The notes beneath the pieces were generated by a model, which searched no databases, had not been told where the DNA came from, and worked only from the letters and a program-made list of their open reading frames with translations. From NCBI GenBank assembly GCA_022702705.1, contig CM040424.1:144713165-144777164 (forward strand): 64,000 nucleotides of DNA. The letters are read 5' to 3'. The stretch is from Papilionanthe hookeriana x Papilionanthe teres (Eukaryota > Streptophyta > Magnoliopsida > Asparagales > Orchidaceae). Shown here piece after piece: positions 9,948 through 22,555 of this stretch (position 1 is the stretch's first letter; each line of letters begins with the position of its first letter). The position numbers and the translations under genes are program-made.

Positions 9948-11638
9948 GATCCGCTTTAAAATTACTTAGAATTTTATATTAAATTTTTTTTAATATTTTA
10001 AGGATATTACGCTTTAATGAAATGTATTTCTTATGGTTTGGTTGTAGGTACAATAAAATGAGTTTTTGATGAAAAAGAGTTAAAAATGAGCAAAAAGAGT
10101 AAAAATGCAAAGATGCTGATTTTGGAGCTTAGGCGCCAGACACAGCAGATGGATTCTAGAGATTTCTTGACGGTTATTGAATAGTTATTGTTGCTTTCAA
10201 ATCAATCTAGAAGCCTCTTGACAATTTACCACATGTTATAAACAAGATACAATGAATATAGATACGGGAGAACAGTTATTAAACGAAGAGGTGTGATCTA
10301 AATGTGAAGGGATGCTTCCATTCGTGCAGTGATCCTGGCGCTTAGGTGCCACAGTTAAATTCTAGAACATTCAATGTATTTGAACGAATTTTGAAGAGGT
10401 GTCTTAAGCAACTTTTGGTCATTTCTGGAGATCTATAAATAGAGGACCATTTCTACAGCAAAGGGGAAAAAAGGAAAAAAAGTGTGTGTGTGGCATGTGA
10501 GAGAGAGAGTGAGAATTAATTAAGTTGTGTCTTCTTCTTTTCCTCTTCTTTATTTTAGTGAGAGTCTAGTGTAAATTTAAGAGTCAAAATCCTGTTAGAG
10601 TCTGTGGAGTCAGAGAAACTTCAAAAAATTACTTGAATTACATTCCAGATAAGTATTTATATCTCGTTTCTTAAGTTTAGTACTTTTGATTTGAGTTATA
10701 TGAATATGATTTGCGGTGTAATTTCCATGCTTTCTGAGTAGTCTTCTTTTCTTTCTCCCTACGAATATGAAATGAATTAATAACTTATTTAAATCAAATT
10801 TGAGAACTTAAATTCTTCTTTTCTAAAAAATTGTGATGATATTGTACCTAATCTTAATTTACTTTACAAATTGGTCTCTTGTATTGTTAAAAATTGTGGA
10901 GAATTCTTAAGATCTGATTGTGGGCTAAGAATTATTAACTTGTATGTATCACAGTTCTCTTAAAGGGGAGGTGCGAATAAATAGGGAGATAATCTTTAAT
11001 GAGCTTAGAATTGATTTTTGTTTTTAGTGTGACAGGCTAAATTCAATTAGTTTGGTTTTACAAAAGAGGTGACGTGTTACTAGTAGGTCAGACCATAGAT
11101 AACCATTCGGGGGGTAACCTAGAAGTGAGACTTTAGAAATTCGTCCATTTCTACTAATAATACATCCTAATTCAATCTTTAAAAACTAGCTAATGTTTTT
11201 ATGACCTGGACCAAAGGGTAAAGGATATATATGCTCATATTTGTCACAACATCACATTTTTAAGTTCTTAACTAATTTTAACTACTTATTAATCATGGAA
11301 TATTTCGTTTGGGGCAAGAATATTTATTTATTATTTTATCACTTGCCAATTTTCGTATTCTGCATATTTTAATTAGTTTTAAATTAAAATATTTTAATTA
11401 ACAGTTTTCTTTCTTTTAACTTTATTAATCCTCGTGATATCGATATCTGGGGTTTTAAAAAGAAAACTTTATTTTACTTGAAACGATACGTATACTTGCG
11501 TAGTACCCCTAGTATGCGATTTATATTTATCAAAACTTTAATCTTTAATTATCGTACATTAGCCTCTTAATCAAATTTAGGGTCAATTGTGGTCATATTT
11601 TTATAAGCAATTTTACTTACGTAATTGCGGTTGGGTCA
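9948..11638 (+). repeat. 5' LTR of Athila element D
   Basis: It is about 1.69 kb, beginning TGATCCGC and ending GGGTCA just 5 nt before the primer site. The limits were set by comparison with the inverted LTR at 15639-17294. Both start TGAT, share GATATTAC about 60 bp in, share AAATAAATAGGGA and GTGACAGGCT segments, share ACGATACGTATACTTGCG near the end, and finish GCGGT...TCA. The preceding 5 bp (GTTAT, 9943-9947) would be the target-site duplication, but its partner is outside the window. Confidence 0.75.
10434..10441 (+). promoter_or_regulatory. TATA box of the element D LTR
   Basis: TATAAATA in the context ATCTATAAATAGAGG, about 490 bp into the LTR, in the orientation of the element. This is the expected position for the U3/R promoter of an Athila LTR. 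Confidence 0.5.
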
Positions 11639-11643
11639 AGTTT

Positions 11644-11661
11644 TGGCGCCGTTGCCGGGGA
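11644..11661 (+). other. Primer-binding site, tRNA-Asp type
   Basis: TGGCGCCGTTGCCGGGGA is the 18-nt complement of the 3' end (with CCA) of plant tRNA-Asp(GTC). It sits 5 nt after the LTR and would prime minus-strand DNA synthesis. This primer type is typical of Athila elements. Confidence 0.95.
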
Positions 11662-11685
11662 TCAAAACTAATTAAAAAAAAAGTA

Positions 11686-11731
<46 letters not shown>
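11686..11731. repeat. (ATT)n/(AT)n microsatellite
   Basis: About 10 ATT units followed by about 7 TA units in the leader between the primer site and gag of element D. Simple sequence only. Confidence 0.9.
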
Positions 11732-11790
11732 TTATATTATAAAAAAACAAAAACAAACAAAATATAATTAAATATCATTCTTATATTTTT

Positions 11791-13246
11791 ATGCGAAGTT
11801 CAGGAACTGAAGGATTAATACTTTATAATTCAGAATTAGATCGTACTATAAGAAAAATTAGAAAGGAGAATAGATTTCATAATTTGAAAGAGATGACTAA
11901 TATACCTCAAAATAATATTGATCAAAATATTGAAAATAAAAATCAAAATCAGCATAGACCTTTAAAAGAATATGATAACCCTACAGCTGATGAAATTCAT
12001 TTAAGCATTCAATTACTTGTTGTAGCTGCAAATTCTTTTGAATTAAAACATGCAATTATACAAATGGTTCCAAATAATTAGTTTGGAGGGTCTCCTACTG
12101 AAGATCCTAATTTACACTTAGCTAGTTTTCTAGAACTTTGTGCCACCTTTAAATATGATCGTGTTTCTAATGATGCTATTAAACTTAGGATTTTTCCTTT
12201 TTCTTTAAGGGATAAGGCTAAAATTTGGTTAAATTCATTAGCAACAGGATCTATTAAAACTTGGGGAGAAATGACTCAAAACTTTTTAGCTAAATATTTT
12301 CCGCCATCAAAAACTGCAAAACTTAGAAATGATATGACTTCATTTACTCAACTTGATGGCGAAACTATTTATGACGCATGAGAATGATTCAAGGAACTTC
12401 TTAGAAAATATCCACATCACTCTTTACGAGACTGGTTAATTATACAAACATTTTGTAATGGATTAATAGGTTCTCTTAAATCTATTATTGATGTTGTTGC
12501 TGGTTATTCTTTAATGTCTAAATCATTTGATGAAGCTTATTCTTTAATTGAAGAAATGACAACTAATAATTTTCAATGGCCTTCTGATAGGATTAATCCT
12601 AAAAGAGTGGCTAGTATTCAAGAAAATGAAGTCTTTTCAATTTTAGTTTCTCAAGTGGCTGCAATATTAAAGAAATTGGATATCTTGTCTCATCTATCAC
12701 ACTTAGAAGAATATCAAACTTTAGAAACATTGCAAGCTATTGCTAGCAAAACAAATAACCCATATTCTAATTATTATAATCCAGGTTGGAAGATCACCCT
12801 AATTTTAATTGGAATAATGCAAATCCTCAATGGGGTAACAACCAACCTATCACAACTGGAAATTGGAATAATCAAAATAATTCTAATTATCGACCTTCTT
12901 ATCCTACTGGCTTTAATAATCAACAATTTAAAGAAAAGAAATATCGATAGAAGAATTAATTTTACAAATGGGGAGTCAATTGCAAAGTCAAAATGCTACA
13001 ATAAGAAATATTGAAAATCAAATGGGGCAAATTGCAAATGCTAGAAATAATAGACCACAAGGAACATTACCTAGCACTGTTGAAGTAAATCTAAGAGAAA
13101 ATGGAAAAGATCTTAAGCAAATTAAACCTATGTTACTTAGAAGTGGAGAAGAACTAAGGGATGGAAAAGAGAATAAGACTCAAAAAGATATTGAAGTGGT
13201 AGAACTTGAGAAACCTAAAGAAACACTACCTGAAATAGAGAAATAA
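11791..13246 (+). pseudogene. Athila gag, broken
   Basis: This would encode the capsid protein of element D. The first open piece starts at 11791. After a TAG at 12079-12081 the gag core continues in the same frame: FPFSLRDKAKIWLNSLATGS, then WGEMTQNFLAKYFPPSKTAK and QTFCNGL, which is the retrotransposon gag fold. Two TGA codons (about 12378-12386) replace residues of the usual YDAWERFKELL motif. Further on is an Asn/Gln-rich segment beginning NYYNPGW, with a frameshift after it, as in other Athila gags. A coiled-coil-like Gln/Asn-rich segment follows (12968-13246). The stops and shifts make it non-functional. Confidence 0.86.
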
Positions 13247-13393
13247 CTACCATCTCAAGATGAATATGAAAAATTTCCACCTCTATTTCAACAACGACTT
13301 AAGCAGCAAAAACTGGATCAACAATTTTTTAAATTTTTTGAGGTATTCAAAAAGCTTACTATTAATATCCCATTCGTTGAAGCTTCGGAACAA

Positions 13394-15638
13394 ATGCCTA
13401 AGTATGCAAAGATTATGAAAGACATTCTTAACAAGAAAAGAAAATTTGAAGCTTTTGAAACTGTTGAACTAAGTGAAAAATGCAGTGCTATTATTCAGAA
13501 AAAACTTCCACAAAAACTAAAAGATCCTAGAAGTTTTACAATACCTTGTGCTATAGGAGATAAATTTCAAGGAAAAGCCTTATGTGATTTAGGAGCGAGT
13601 ATTAATCTCATGCCTTTATCCATCTATAAGAGATTGGATCTAGGAGAAATTTCTCCTACAACTGCAACCTTACAATTAGCAGACCGATCTATTACTCACC
13701 TAGAGGACTAATAGAAGATGTTTTGGTAAAGGAGGATAAATTTATTTTCCCTGTTGACTTTATAATTCTAGATATGGAAGAAAATAAAGAGATTCCTATT
13801 ATTCTAGGAAGACCTTTTCTTGCTACCGAACGAGCTATGATTGATGTGCAAAAAGGGGAGTTAACCATGAGAGTTAATGATCAAGAAGTAACAATTAATG
13901 TTCTTAAATCAATGAGGTATCCTAACAAGGAAAAATGTTATAGAATGGACATTTTGGATTACATTATTGAACAATATTTTCAAGAAAAATGTCAGATTCA
14001 TTTTAAAGAAGAAGAATTTATACACCCTGAAAATTTAAGTGATGAAAGCGATTCCGAAGAAACAGAAGTAAGAGAAGTTCATTACATTAATGAAAATTGG
14101 GAAATCATAGATACTTCTAAAAATAATGAATTTAAATCATCTATTGAAAAAGCTCCTGAATTGGAATTAAAAGAATTACCCTCTCATTTGAAATATGCCT
14201 TTTTAGGAAACTCATTAACTTTGCCTGTTATTATTATTTTTGAATTGATTGCTGTTTAAGAAGTAAAATTGATTGAAGTATTAAGAGAATATTAAAGAGC
14301 TTTTAGGTGGACTATAACAGATATTAAAGGAATAAGTCCTTCCATTTGTATGCATAGAATATTACTAGAAGATGACAGTAAACCCAGAGTTGATCCTCAA
14401 AGAAGATTAAATCCAGTTATGAAAGAAGTTGTCAAGAAGGAAATGCTTAAATGGCTGGATGTTGGTATTATATATCCAATATCATATAGTCCTTGGGTAA
14501 GTCCTATTCACTGTGTTCCAAAGAAAGGAGTAGTAACTGTTGTTAAAAATGAGAATAATGAATTAATACCTACTAGACTAGTTACTGGTTGGCAGATTTA
14601 TATTGATTATAGAAAACTGAATGATGCCACCAGGAAAGATCATTTTCCTCTTCCATTCTTAGATCAAATGCTGTACAGATTAGCTGGACATTCTTATTTT
14701 TGTTTTTTGGATGGATATTCTAGGTATCATCAAATACCTATTACTCCTGAAGATCAATAAAAGACTACATTTACAAGTTCGTATGGAACTTCTGCTTTCC
14801 GAAGAATGTCTTTTGGGTTATGCAATGCACTTGCTACTTTTCAAAGGTGTATGATGGCTATTTTTTGTGACTTAATTGAAAGAGGAATTGAAATTTTTAT
14901 GGATGATTTCTCGGTATTTGGAACTTCTTTTAATTCTTGCTTATAAAGTTTGTTAAAAGTGTTGAAACGCTGTCAAGAAACAAATTTAGTTCTTAATTGG
15001 GAGAAGTGCCAATTTATGGTCACAGAGGGAATTGTATTAGGTCATAAGGTTTCTAAAAATGGTATGGAAGTTGATCAAGCAAAAATTCAAGTTATTGCTG
15101 GATTACAACCCCAAACTTCTGTTACTGGTATAAGAAGTTTTCTTGGACATGCTGGATTTTATAAGAGATATATTAAAGACTTTTCCAAGATTACAAAACC
15201 TCTATGCCATCTTTTAGAAAACGATACAAAACTCAAATTTAATGAAATTTGCCTAAAAACCTTTAATTTGTTAAAAGTGAAATTAATTATTGCACCAATC
15301 ATTATTGCACCTAATTAGGAAAAACCATTTGAATTAATATGTGATGCAAGTGATTATGCTATTAGGTCTGCTTTAGGACAACGATATGATAAGATGTTCA
15401 AAGTTATATATTATGCTAGTAAAACTCTTAATGAAGCTCAAATTAATTACACTACTACTGAGAAAGAGTTATTAGCTATAGTATATTCTTTTGACAAATT
15501 TCGATCATATTTACTTGGCAATAAATGTATAGTATATACAGATCATTCCACTATTAAATATCTAATGACTAAAAAAGAAGCTAAACCAAGATTGATTAGA
15601 TAAAATCTTCTGTTGCAAGAATTTGACTTTCAAATAGT
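13394..15638 (+). pseudogene. Athila protease, reverse transcriptase and truncated RNase H
   Basis: Pol of element D. The aspartic protease has its active-site region as ALCDLGASINLMP (Leu in place of the Ser/Thr of the usual DSGA/DTGA) and the flap-side motif IILGRPFLAT. Reverse transcriptase shows YSPWVSPIHCVPKKGG-like sequence, IDYRKLNDATRKDHFPLPF, FLDGYSRYHQIPI, FRRMSFGLCNALATFQRCM and the catalytic FMDD in IEIFMDDFSVFG. The connection and RNase H follow with ICDASDYAI, YYASKTLNEAQINYTTTEKE and YTDHSTIKYLM. Stops occur at 13709, 14758, 14944, 15316 and 15601. The frame ends at LLQEFDFQIV (15638), where an inverted Athila LTR was inserted, so the end of RNase H and all of integrase are displaced. 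Confidence 0.92.
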
Positions 15639-17294
15639 TGACCGCGACTTTTTTATATGCAAGGATTTATGAACAATAGATATATAATAATTTTTATAAA
15701 GTCACAATGATCCAACGCAAGTATACGTATCGTATCAAGTAATAGAGGGCTCTAATGGAGTCTCGTTTATCGATCCCACGGGGAAGGGGAGAATCTCACT
15801 ATTGATAATGTAATACTGAATTTCAATACTCAAATTGTGATTAAAGTTTAATGTTTACTTCTACTACCAAGATGCAAAAATAGTAACAATTAAGCAAACT
15901 ACAATTACTTCAATTTTTTTTAAAACATAATTAACTATCATACACACACTAAGTTATATATTTGAAAAGTTTTAATATATAAGAAAAGTATCTTTCCTCT
16001 TGCAATGAGAATATGATGTGTGGATGCTATGGAATGATTATCTAATGGTATTGTGCCAAATAGGAGCATAATTGATTTTTTACCCTTAAAAGAGTACCCC
16101 CTCTTCTTTGCATGAAAAAAACATTAACATATCGTAAGTTTAGTTACTAAATCTAAGGCTAGGCTGGGAGGATACCGGCTGCCACTACGGAGCTCCCACT
16201 CACCCTTTACCTAAAGGCTAACTTTTGAGTTTTGTTACTAATCTTGGGACCAAATTGGGGATCTCAGCCTGTCACCCTGAAAACCCCAATTTGACATCCA
16301 TCAAAACACATTTCCCTATTTATTTGCACGCAATTCTCATGAACTACGCAATTCATCCATGGAAATTAAATGGGTTCTTCATTTTTGTCGTAAGATATTA
16401 AATACTTTCAGAGTTAATGTTCCACAACATATTTTAACAATCCAATTGGCTAGATCGAAAAGTAAATTAAGTTCAAAATGAAAAACCATCACAATTTCTT
16501 TAATATTTTAAAAACACTTCAAATCCATATCAACACATCATCACATTTCTATGCAAGAAGAAAGATAAAGGAGACTACTCAGAATTCATAGATAAGACAC
16601 AATAAAACATGGATTTTATATATAAAAGAAAAGTCATACAAACCACAAAAGAAAATACAACTTATCTCTTTCTCTTCCCCAATGCAATTCCCTTGAAGTT
16701 CCTTTGAATCCTTTTCTATCTTCTTTGCAACACTCAATTCCCTCTTTAGAATGGAAAGGAAGAAGCAATCTCTCACTTTACTCCTTCTTCACTCCTTAGA
16801 GAAGAATCCCTCTCAAATTGTCACTTGTACACTCTTCTCTTCTAAGCCTTAACACTCAAAACACACTAGACTCTCTAGATTACACAGGACACACAGGACA
16901 CACACTAATTTTTTTCTAAAAATAGTTACTTATAAGTTAGGAATGAAATCCCAAGAGTCTCCATGGGCATCCCATCAAAAAGTTGCCAAAACTCATCAAA
17001 TTTGAAGTCCACCGACATTGGGCGCTGGAGGCTCCCGATAGGGTACCGACGTCGCTTTATTGTCGAATTAATTGTTGAGCTCTCTGGAAAATGGCGTCGG
17101 CAACGCCAGAATATGTTTTCCTCTTTTTTGCTCCATTTTGCTCCGAATTCGTTCCTCTTCAATTTTTTTCACTCTAATCACCCAAAATCATCATACCTGC
17201 AACAAATAATGAAAAATACCTTTTTTTAAAGTGTAATATCACTAAAAATGAGTAAAATTATATAGCAAAAATAAAATATATTTTTGGTAAATCA
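15639..17294 (-). repeat. 3' LTR of Athila element C
   Basis: It is about 1.66 kb; read on the minus strand it begins TGATTTACC and ends GTCGCGGTCA. It shares blocks with the plus-strand LTR at 9948-11638, but the two are diverged subfamilies rather than the two LTRs of one element. The plus-strand reading frame at 16963-17229 and its minus-strand overlaps lie inside this LTR and are not genes. Confidence 0.75.
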
Positions 17295-17455
17295 AACCCA
17301 AACTTAGCTATTACTTGTCCTCAAGTAATCATTTTACTACATAAAAATATAACTCTAGGCAATGCACTATTCACCTGTAAGACACTAAAATTTTTCATTC
17401 AAAAGAATTTATTAGTTAGACTTTTATAAAGAAATTTAGTAACTCAGGTCAACAC
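17295..17455 (-). other. 3' UTR and polypurine tract of Athila element C
   Basis: On the minus strand this holds GATTACTTGAGGACAAGTAAT (a 20-odd-nt near-palindrome) and AAGTTTGGGTT immediately before the LTR. A conserved GCTTGAGGACAAGC-like motif followed by AAGTTTGGG is a familiar signature just upstream of the 3' LTR in Athila-type elements. Confidence 0.6.
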
Positions 17456-19550
17456 TGTCGGCATTATTTTTTAGATTGTGTGTTTTATTTTGAAAAGGGG
17501 GTCGCCTAACAGAAATTGTCGGCGAATTTTTAGTTTAATTTAAATAAATAATTTGAGAAGTAATATTTGATTTTTGAAAATAATTTTAAATTTGAAGATT
17601 TTAAGATATGAAATCAAACCGATCTCACATCCCAAATAGTTTATATAAACTAGCACCGTACCACAAACCGTGTATCTATCCTAAGGATAGACACACTGCT
17701 TGATGGTGGGGCTCGATTAAATAAACTAGAAGATTTGTGACATCCGTTTGGTCTGCGAACCAATTTTATAAGCCGACAAGTTCCCTCGCTTAATATGAAA
17801 GCATTAAACGGGGTTTATATTACTCGGGTTCTTTGAAATTCCTATAAGGGCAAGCCCCTATAGTTAATTACATCTTAAATGATGGGAATCACTTAAGAAA
17901 ACTCTCGATAATAATCGATAATTCTGCTCTCAAGAATTTCAAAGTTTAAGTTTTCAAAGGAATGAATTTTAGAATTTCAATAGGGAGGGGATCAAATTTG
18001 GAACATTTTATTTTGGGAATTCAAAGGAAGAAAGGTAGGAGAAATTACGGATTCGAAGCGAACTTCGGTAACCCCCCCGTCTATCCTATTGTTTGGCTTG
18101 AATTTAGGAAAGTCCTAATATTTATTTAATGTTTTGATCTTGTCGATTTTAGTTAATTAGGACTTATATTTATATGATAGAATCATACAAATAGCCTGGA
18201 AGATGTGAGGGTTTATGTCGTATCGGACGACTACCTCGGAATCCTAAGTCCGGTTAGGGCTTAGTTTGTAATGCAAATGCCTAACGAAGAGGTTGAGGAT
18301 TTATGTTGCACTAGGCAAACTACCTCGAAATCCTATGGCTTTGTTGTTTAATTCTAAGACAGTTTTGCTGATGTAGATTCAAGTTTTCTCGACGACGATG
18401 GCCGTGCTGCCCACCATGCTCCAAGCTCCTTGTTGTTGCAGAGGTTTGGTTTTAGAAGTCATAAATCAGGAGATGAGACAAGTGTTTTGGTTTAGAGAAA
18501 ATCTTAATTTCCAAGTATTTTTTATGTTTTATTTAAAACAAATCTTAAAGTTGATTATAACAACACCGGTTAAGATCCCATGGTTCCATCCTTCCGGCAT
18601 CGTTATTTTTATCGGATTCACTTAGTCCAGATGAATTTGCTAAACTCAATTGAATGAGTTCCACACTTTCATTTAGACCGTGGGAAATCCAGTTAGCAAC
18701 ACGTAGGTTACATCATCCGAGGTATTCCCGCTCATCTAACGAGACGTTTTAATTTAGTTGTAATTGTAGTTTTGTGTTCTGTTTGTGATTAAATTTTGAG
18801 TTGTTTTATATTTTAAAATGTTGTGGCGGTGAATTTTATTTTGCAATGACTTTTAATTTAATTTTGGTTTCAGTTTTAGGGGCTACCCTAGAGGTGTGGG
18901 TTTTCATGCAACAGTTGTTTATCATGCAAGAAAAAGTAAGTGCGATGCGATTAAAGAAATTGCAATAATGTAAATTGCAATAAAATAAAAGCGTACCTGG
19001 AGGGTCTTCCCGTCATCCCAAGCTGCACTTAAAACACAATTAGAATATTTAAGCAAGTTCCTAGGTAAAAGCTAAGGGAAGGGTTATGGTTTTCTACTAA
19101 ATTCCTAATCCTATAGCTAGTCATTTCTTATGACGTCTAGGTTCTTGTGTTTTGGTTTGAGGATGATTTTCTTCATCAAAGAATAATTAAGTTCAATTGT
19201 TCTTATGAACATCCTATCATATCGAGGAAGTGCTTAAGGCAAATCTTAAACATCTTTTCAATATTTCTAGGATTGTTTTAAGTCCAAATGAATTTAATTA
19301 TACAAATGAATTAATCGTCCGAGAATTCAATTTTTGTTGTTGTCTTACTCAGTGAACTAGGACATTTGAAAATCCTATAAGTGAAGTAGTATCTCATTTA
19401 ATGTTCTGTTTAGGAGTTATGATAACCAAAGTTTTCGAGGGCAAATTGGTGTTCAAATGGTTTATGATTTAGTTTAACTTCAGTTAGAGGGCTTAAATTT
19501 GGAATAGTGTTCAAGTTGCTTTATATTTAATTTCTTTGTCTTAGGTGATG

Positions 19551-19940
19551 TTATTTAATTCAATTTAATTTTAATTTAATTTAATTTAATTTAATTCAAT
19601 TTAATTTGATTTGATTTAGTTTGATTTGATATAAATTAATTTATTTTTTAATTTAACTTGAATTAATTTAATTTAATTTAATTTCCTTCAATTTAATTTA
19701 ATTTGATTTAATATTAATTTAATTTAATTTAATTTAATTTAATTTAATATGTTTTAATTTAATTCTAATTTAATTTAATTTAACATTTTTTAATTTAATT
19801 TAGTTTAATTTAATTTAATTTAGTTTAATTTAATTTAATTTAATTTATTTATTTAATTTAATTTAATTTAATTTATTTATTTAATTTAATTTAATTTAAT
19901 TAATTTATTTAATTTTATTTTTAATTTTAATTTAATTGAA
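19551..19940. repeat. (AATTT)n tract in the element A LTR
   Basis: About 390 bp of near-uninterrupted pentamer AATTT with scattered variants. Homologous tracts lie at the same place in the two B LTRs. Confidence 0.95.
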
Positions 19941-22547
19941 AATTTTAAAAAGAGTTTAATAATTTAACTTTTTAATTTAATTTTAATGATTAAGTCCTTT
20001 AACATTTTAAAACTTAAATTTGAATTATCATTTTTAATTAGGAATTAAATATTATTGAGATGATTAATGTAGGGATTTTTAAATTAAAGAATAAATCTCT
20101 TCCTAATAATATCCCTATTTTAATAATTCCAATTTTATTATTCTTCAAATTTAATCGATTATTTAATTAAGGTTTATTCCAATTATTTTAAATTATTTAA
20201 TGGGTTTCTACCTTTTAATTATTTAAATTTCAATCATCCAAATCAGATTAAGATCAAATATTTTACTTGTTAATTTTATTAAACCTAAAGTTTTAATTAA
20301 GGGTATAAATTTTTAATTACCATTTTGCCCTTCAAGCTTAATAATTTCATAACTCACTAAATTGATCTTAAATGAACTTGAAATTTTTATGTGACTTCAC
20401 TCATATGTCAATAAAGACATGAGAGGAGAAAATGTGATTTTTCTGTATTTAATTTATTTATATAATTATGTTTGGTGGAAAATAGGAATTTCCAAGGAAA
20501 ATTTAATAATATGACCAAGGGAAAGTTTCTGTCCTTAAGAAAATTATGGGACATTCCTAATGACCAGAGGACCACTTGGACCAATTTTGGTGATTTTTTG
20601 AATTATATTATTTTTATTATAATTATTTTAAGTTTTGGAGTGTTAATTAATTTAAAAATAAAATAAAGTTTGAAAAATGAATTTTATATTTTTCAAAAAT
20701 CTCTCTGATATCAAGGAAATCAGAGAATCAATTTTTACAATTTTCTGATTTTTCTTTGATTTATTAGAATTATTTTAGTGAAAATACCAAAAAAATGTAT
20801 TTTTTTAATTTTTAAATTACCTTAGGGCTTTAAAATTTAATATCTCATTAAATAGACCTAAGAAAAATATGGGATTTGTTCCCAAGTGATTAAGAGTGAA
20901 AATGTGACATTTTGGTGAATTTTATTATTTTTGTGATTTTTATTATTTTTTAATTATTAAAATATTAAAATAATACAAAAAATCAACTTTTTTAGAAAAT
21001 TTAAATTTTAATTTTCTTAAATTCCCCTGATATCAGAGAGGCTCCAAAACCAATTTGGTGAATTTTTGAAAGGTATTTTGAAAGTTATGAATTTTTAAAG
21101 TTTTAAATGACTAAATGGCTTAATCAACCCATTTAGTAGGGCTAACCAAGTCCAATTGACTTCAAATTTTTATGGTGTGTTCCTCTGATCCTAAAGTTCA
21201 GTGGAGAATTGATTTCAAGCCAATTTGATATATGGTTAACTCTAATTAATTAAGGAGCTATTTTGGGTGTTTAAGCTAATTAGGGTTATTTTCAATAAAC
21301 TAATCCAAAATCTATTTTTCCTAGGGTCCTCTGGTCATAAGAAACATCACCAAATTTTCCTAGAATTTATTTCACAAAATGTTAATTACTGGAATTAAAA
21401 TACTCAAAACAGTAACATGAATTTGAAAAATCAATAACTTCTCATAGGGATGACCTCTGACTTTGGAAAATTCAGGGAATGTTCACAAATTTAGAGGCTT
21501 CAAAAGCCCTATGGTTTCATTCCATGGTGAATTTCCTATATGCATGGATAATTAAAATAATGCAGAGGGTAAATAAATTATTAAAAATAAAATACTTGAT
21601 GAAATTGAATAATTTCTTTTCCACATTATTCTCCTCTGTTCACTGAGCAAGAGGGTATTTTTATTTTATTTTTCTGATTTTCCTACACAAAGTTATGAAT
21701 TTTTGAAGTTTAGGGAATTAAATAAATCAAAAAAATCCCTAATTTTCTATTTATCCGAGTCGGCGCCGCGTCAACCTTAACATCCCCGAAGTGCCGCGTG
21801 GCGCGCTCCCATTCGACACCGCCACTTGAGTCAGCAACCGGGTCCCGCCTTTCGCGTATCATCCGTTGATCCGACCTAATCTGAGCCGTCCGTCCGCGCG
21901 TGTATTAAATGGACGGCATCCGTTCATCGTCCCCAAGCATCCTCACCCGAGAGCCGTCCACACTAAAACCCTAAGAACTCACTCAATACTTAACAGATTT
22001 TCGTGTTCTTATGCTCTATGAATTCGTCTTGAAGAGACGAACACATCTATATGGTGATCATGCATTGAAATTAAAGCATTTGAAATGGAGAATCTCCAGA
22101 AGCTTGGGATGAAGAATTAGCTCATACCTTTGCTCAGAGAAGTGTGGCTTCAATCTGAGTGTTGTGTCAACTTCGATTGGATCCCAGCAAGCTCCAGATG
22201 AAGTCTCCTAGTCTGGTGAATCACCTAGGTAGGATTTCGACCACAGCCGATCACAAAGCTTGGAGGCTGGAGCAACTGGGTGGCCTAGAGAGGGGGCTTT
22301 TGCTGGTAGACTTCTTCCCTTGGTCTGGTGAAGGTGTAGGACCAATCAATTTGAAGATTGATCCACTGTGAAGAAGTGTCCTGGTTTTTGGGCTAAAGTT
22401 TGAGCTCAAAATTGAGCTCATTGGAGGAATTGGGCTGGAATTCGGTGGGGATCAAATGCTCTATGTATGGGGAATAGTCTGGAACAATTTTGGCAGAGTT
22501 TCCTTAAGGTTTGTTTCAGCATCTCTCATGGCCGAGAGGGGCTGGTG

Positions 22548-22555
22548 TTTAAATA
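22548..22555 (-). promoter_or_regulatory. TATA-like box in the element A LTR
   Basis: TATTTAAA on the minus strand in the context CTCCTATTTAAACACC, conserved at 29423-29430 and 49656-49663 in the other two LTRs. It points toward gag and would place the transcript start roughly 2.4 kb into the LTR, leaving a long R/U5 of about 5 kb. Confidence 0.5.

Larger units (their letters stand above)
9948..15638 (+). mobile_element. Athila-lineage Ty3/gypsy retrotransposon D, 3' part missing
   Basis: In order: 5' LTR (9948-11638), tRNA-Asp primer site (11644-11661), gag (from 11791), protease, reverse transcriptase and the start of RNase H, which stops at 15638 where the LTR of another Athila element begins in the opposite orientation. 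The long LTR, the tRNA-Asp primer site and a Phe-Met-Asp-Asp polymerase motif fit the Athila lineage. The rest of RNase H, integrase and the 3' LTR are not in this window. They should lie to the right of all the nested elements. Multiple in-frame stops show it is old. Confidence 0.88.
15639..17455 (-). mobile_element. Athila element C, 3' end, inserted into element D
   Basis: On the minus strand, a short piece of 3' internal sequence (17455-17295) leads into a complete 3' LTR (17294-15639). It is opposite in orientation to element D and begins exactly where the RNase H frame of D is cut. The rest of C, toward its 5' end, has been pushed away by Tat element A, which begins at 17456. The 5 bp before the LTR (ATAGT, 15634-15638) are the presumed target-site duplication; the partner is outside the window. 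Confidence 0.8.

Noticed and set aside
16963..17229. 88-codon plus-strand frame
   Set aside because: It lies inside the 3' LTR of Athila element C; no domain.
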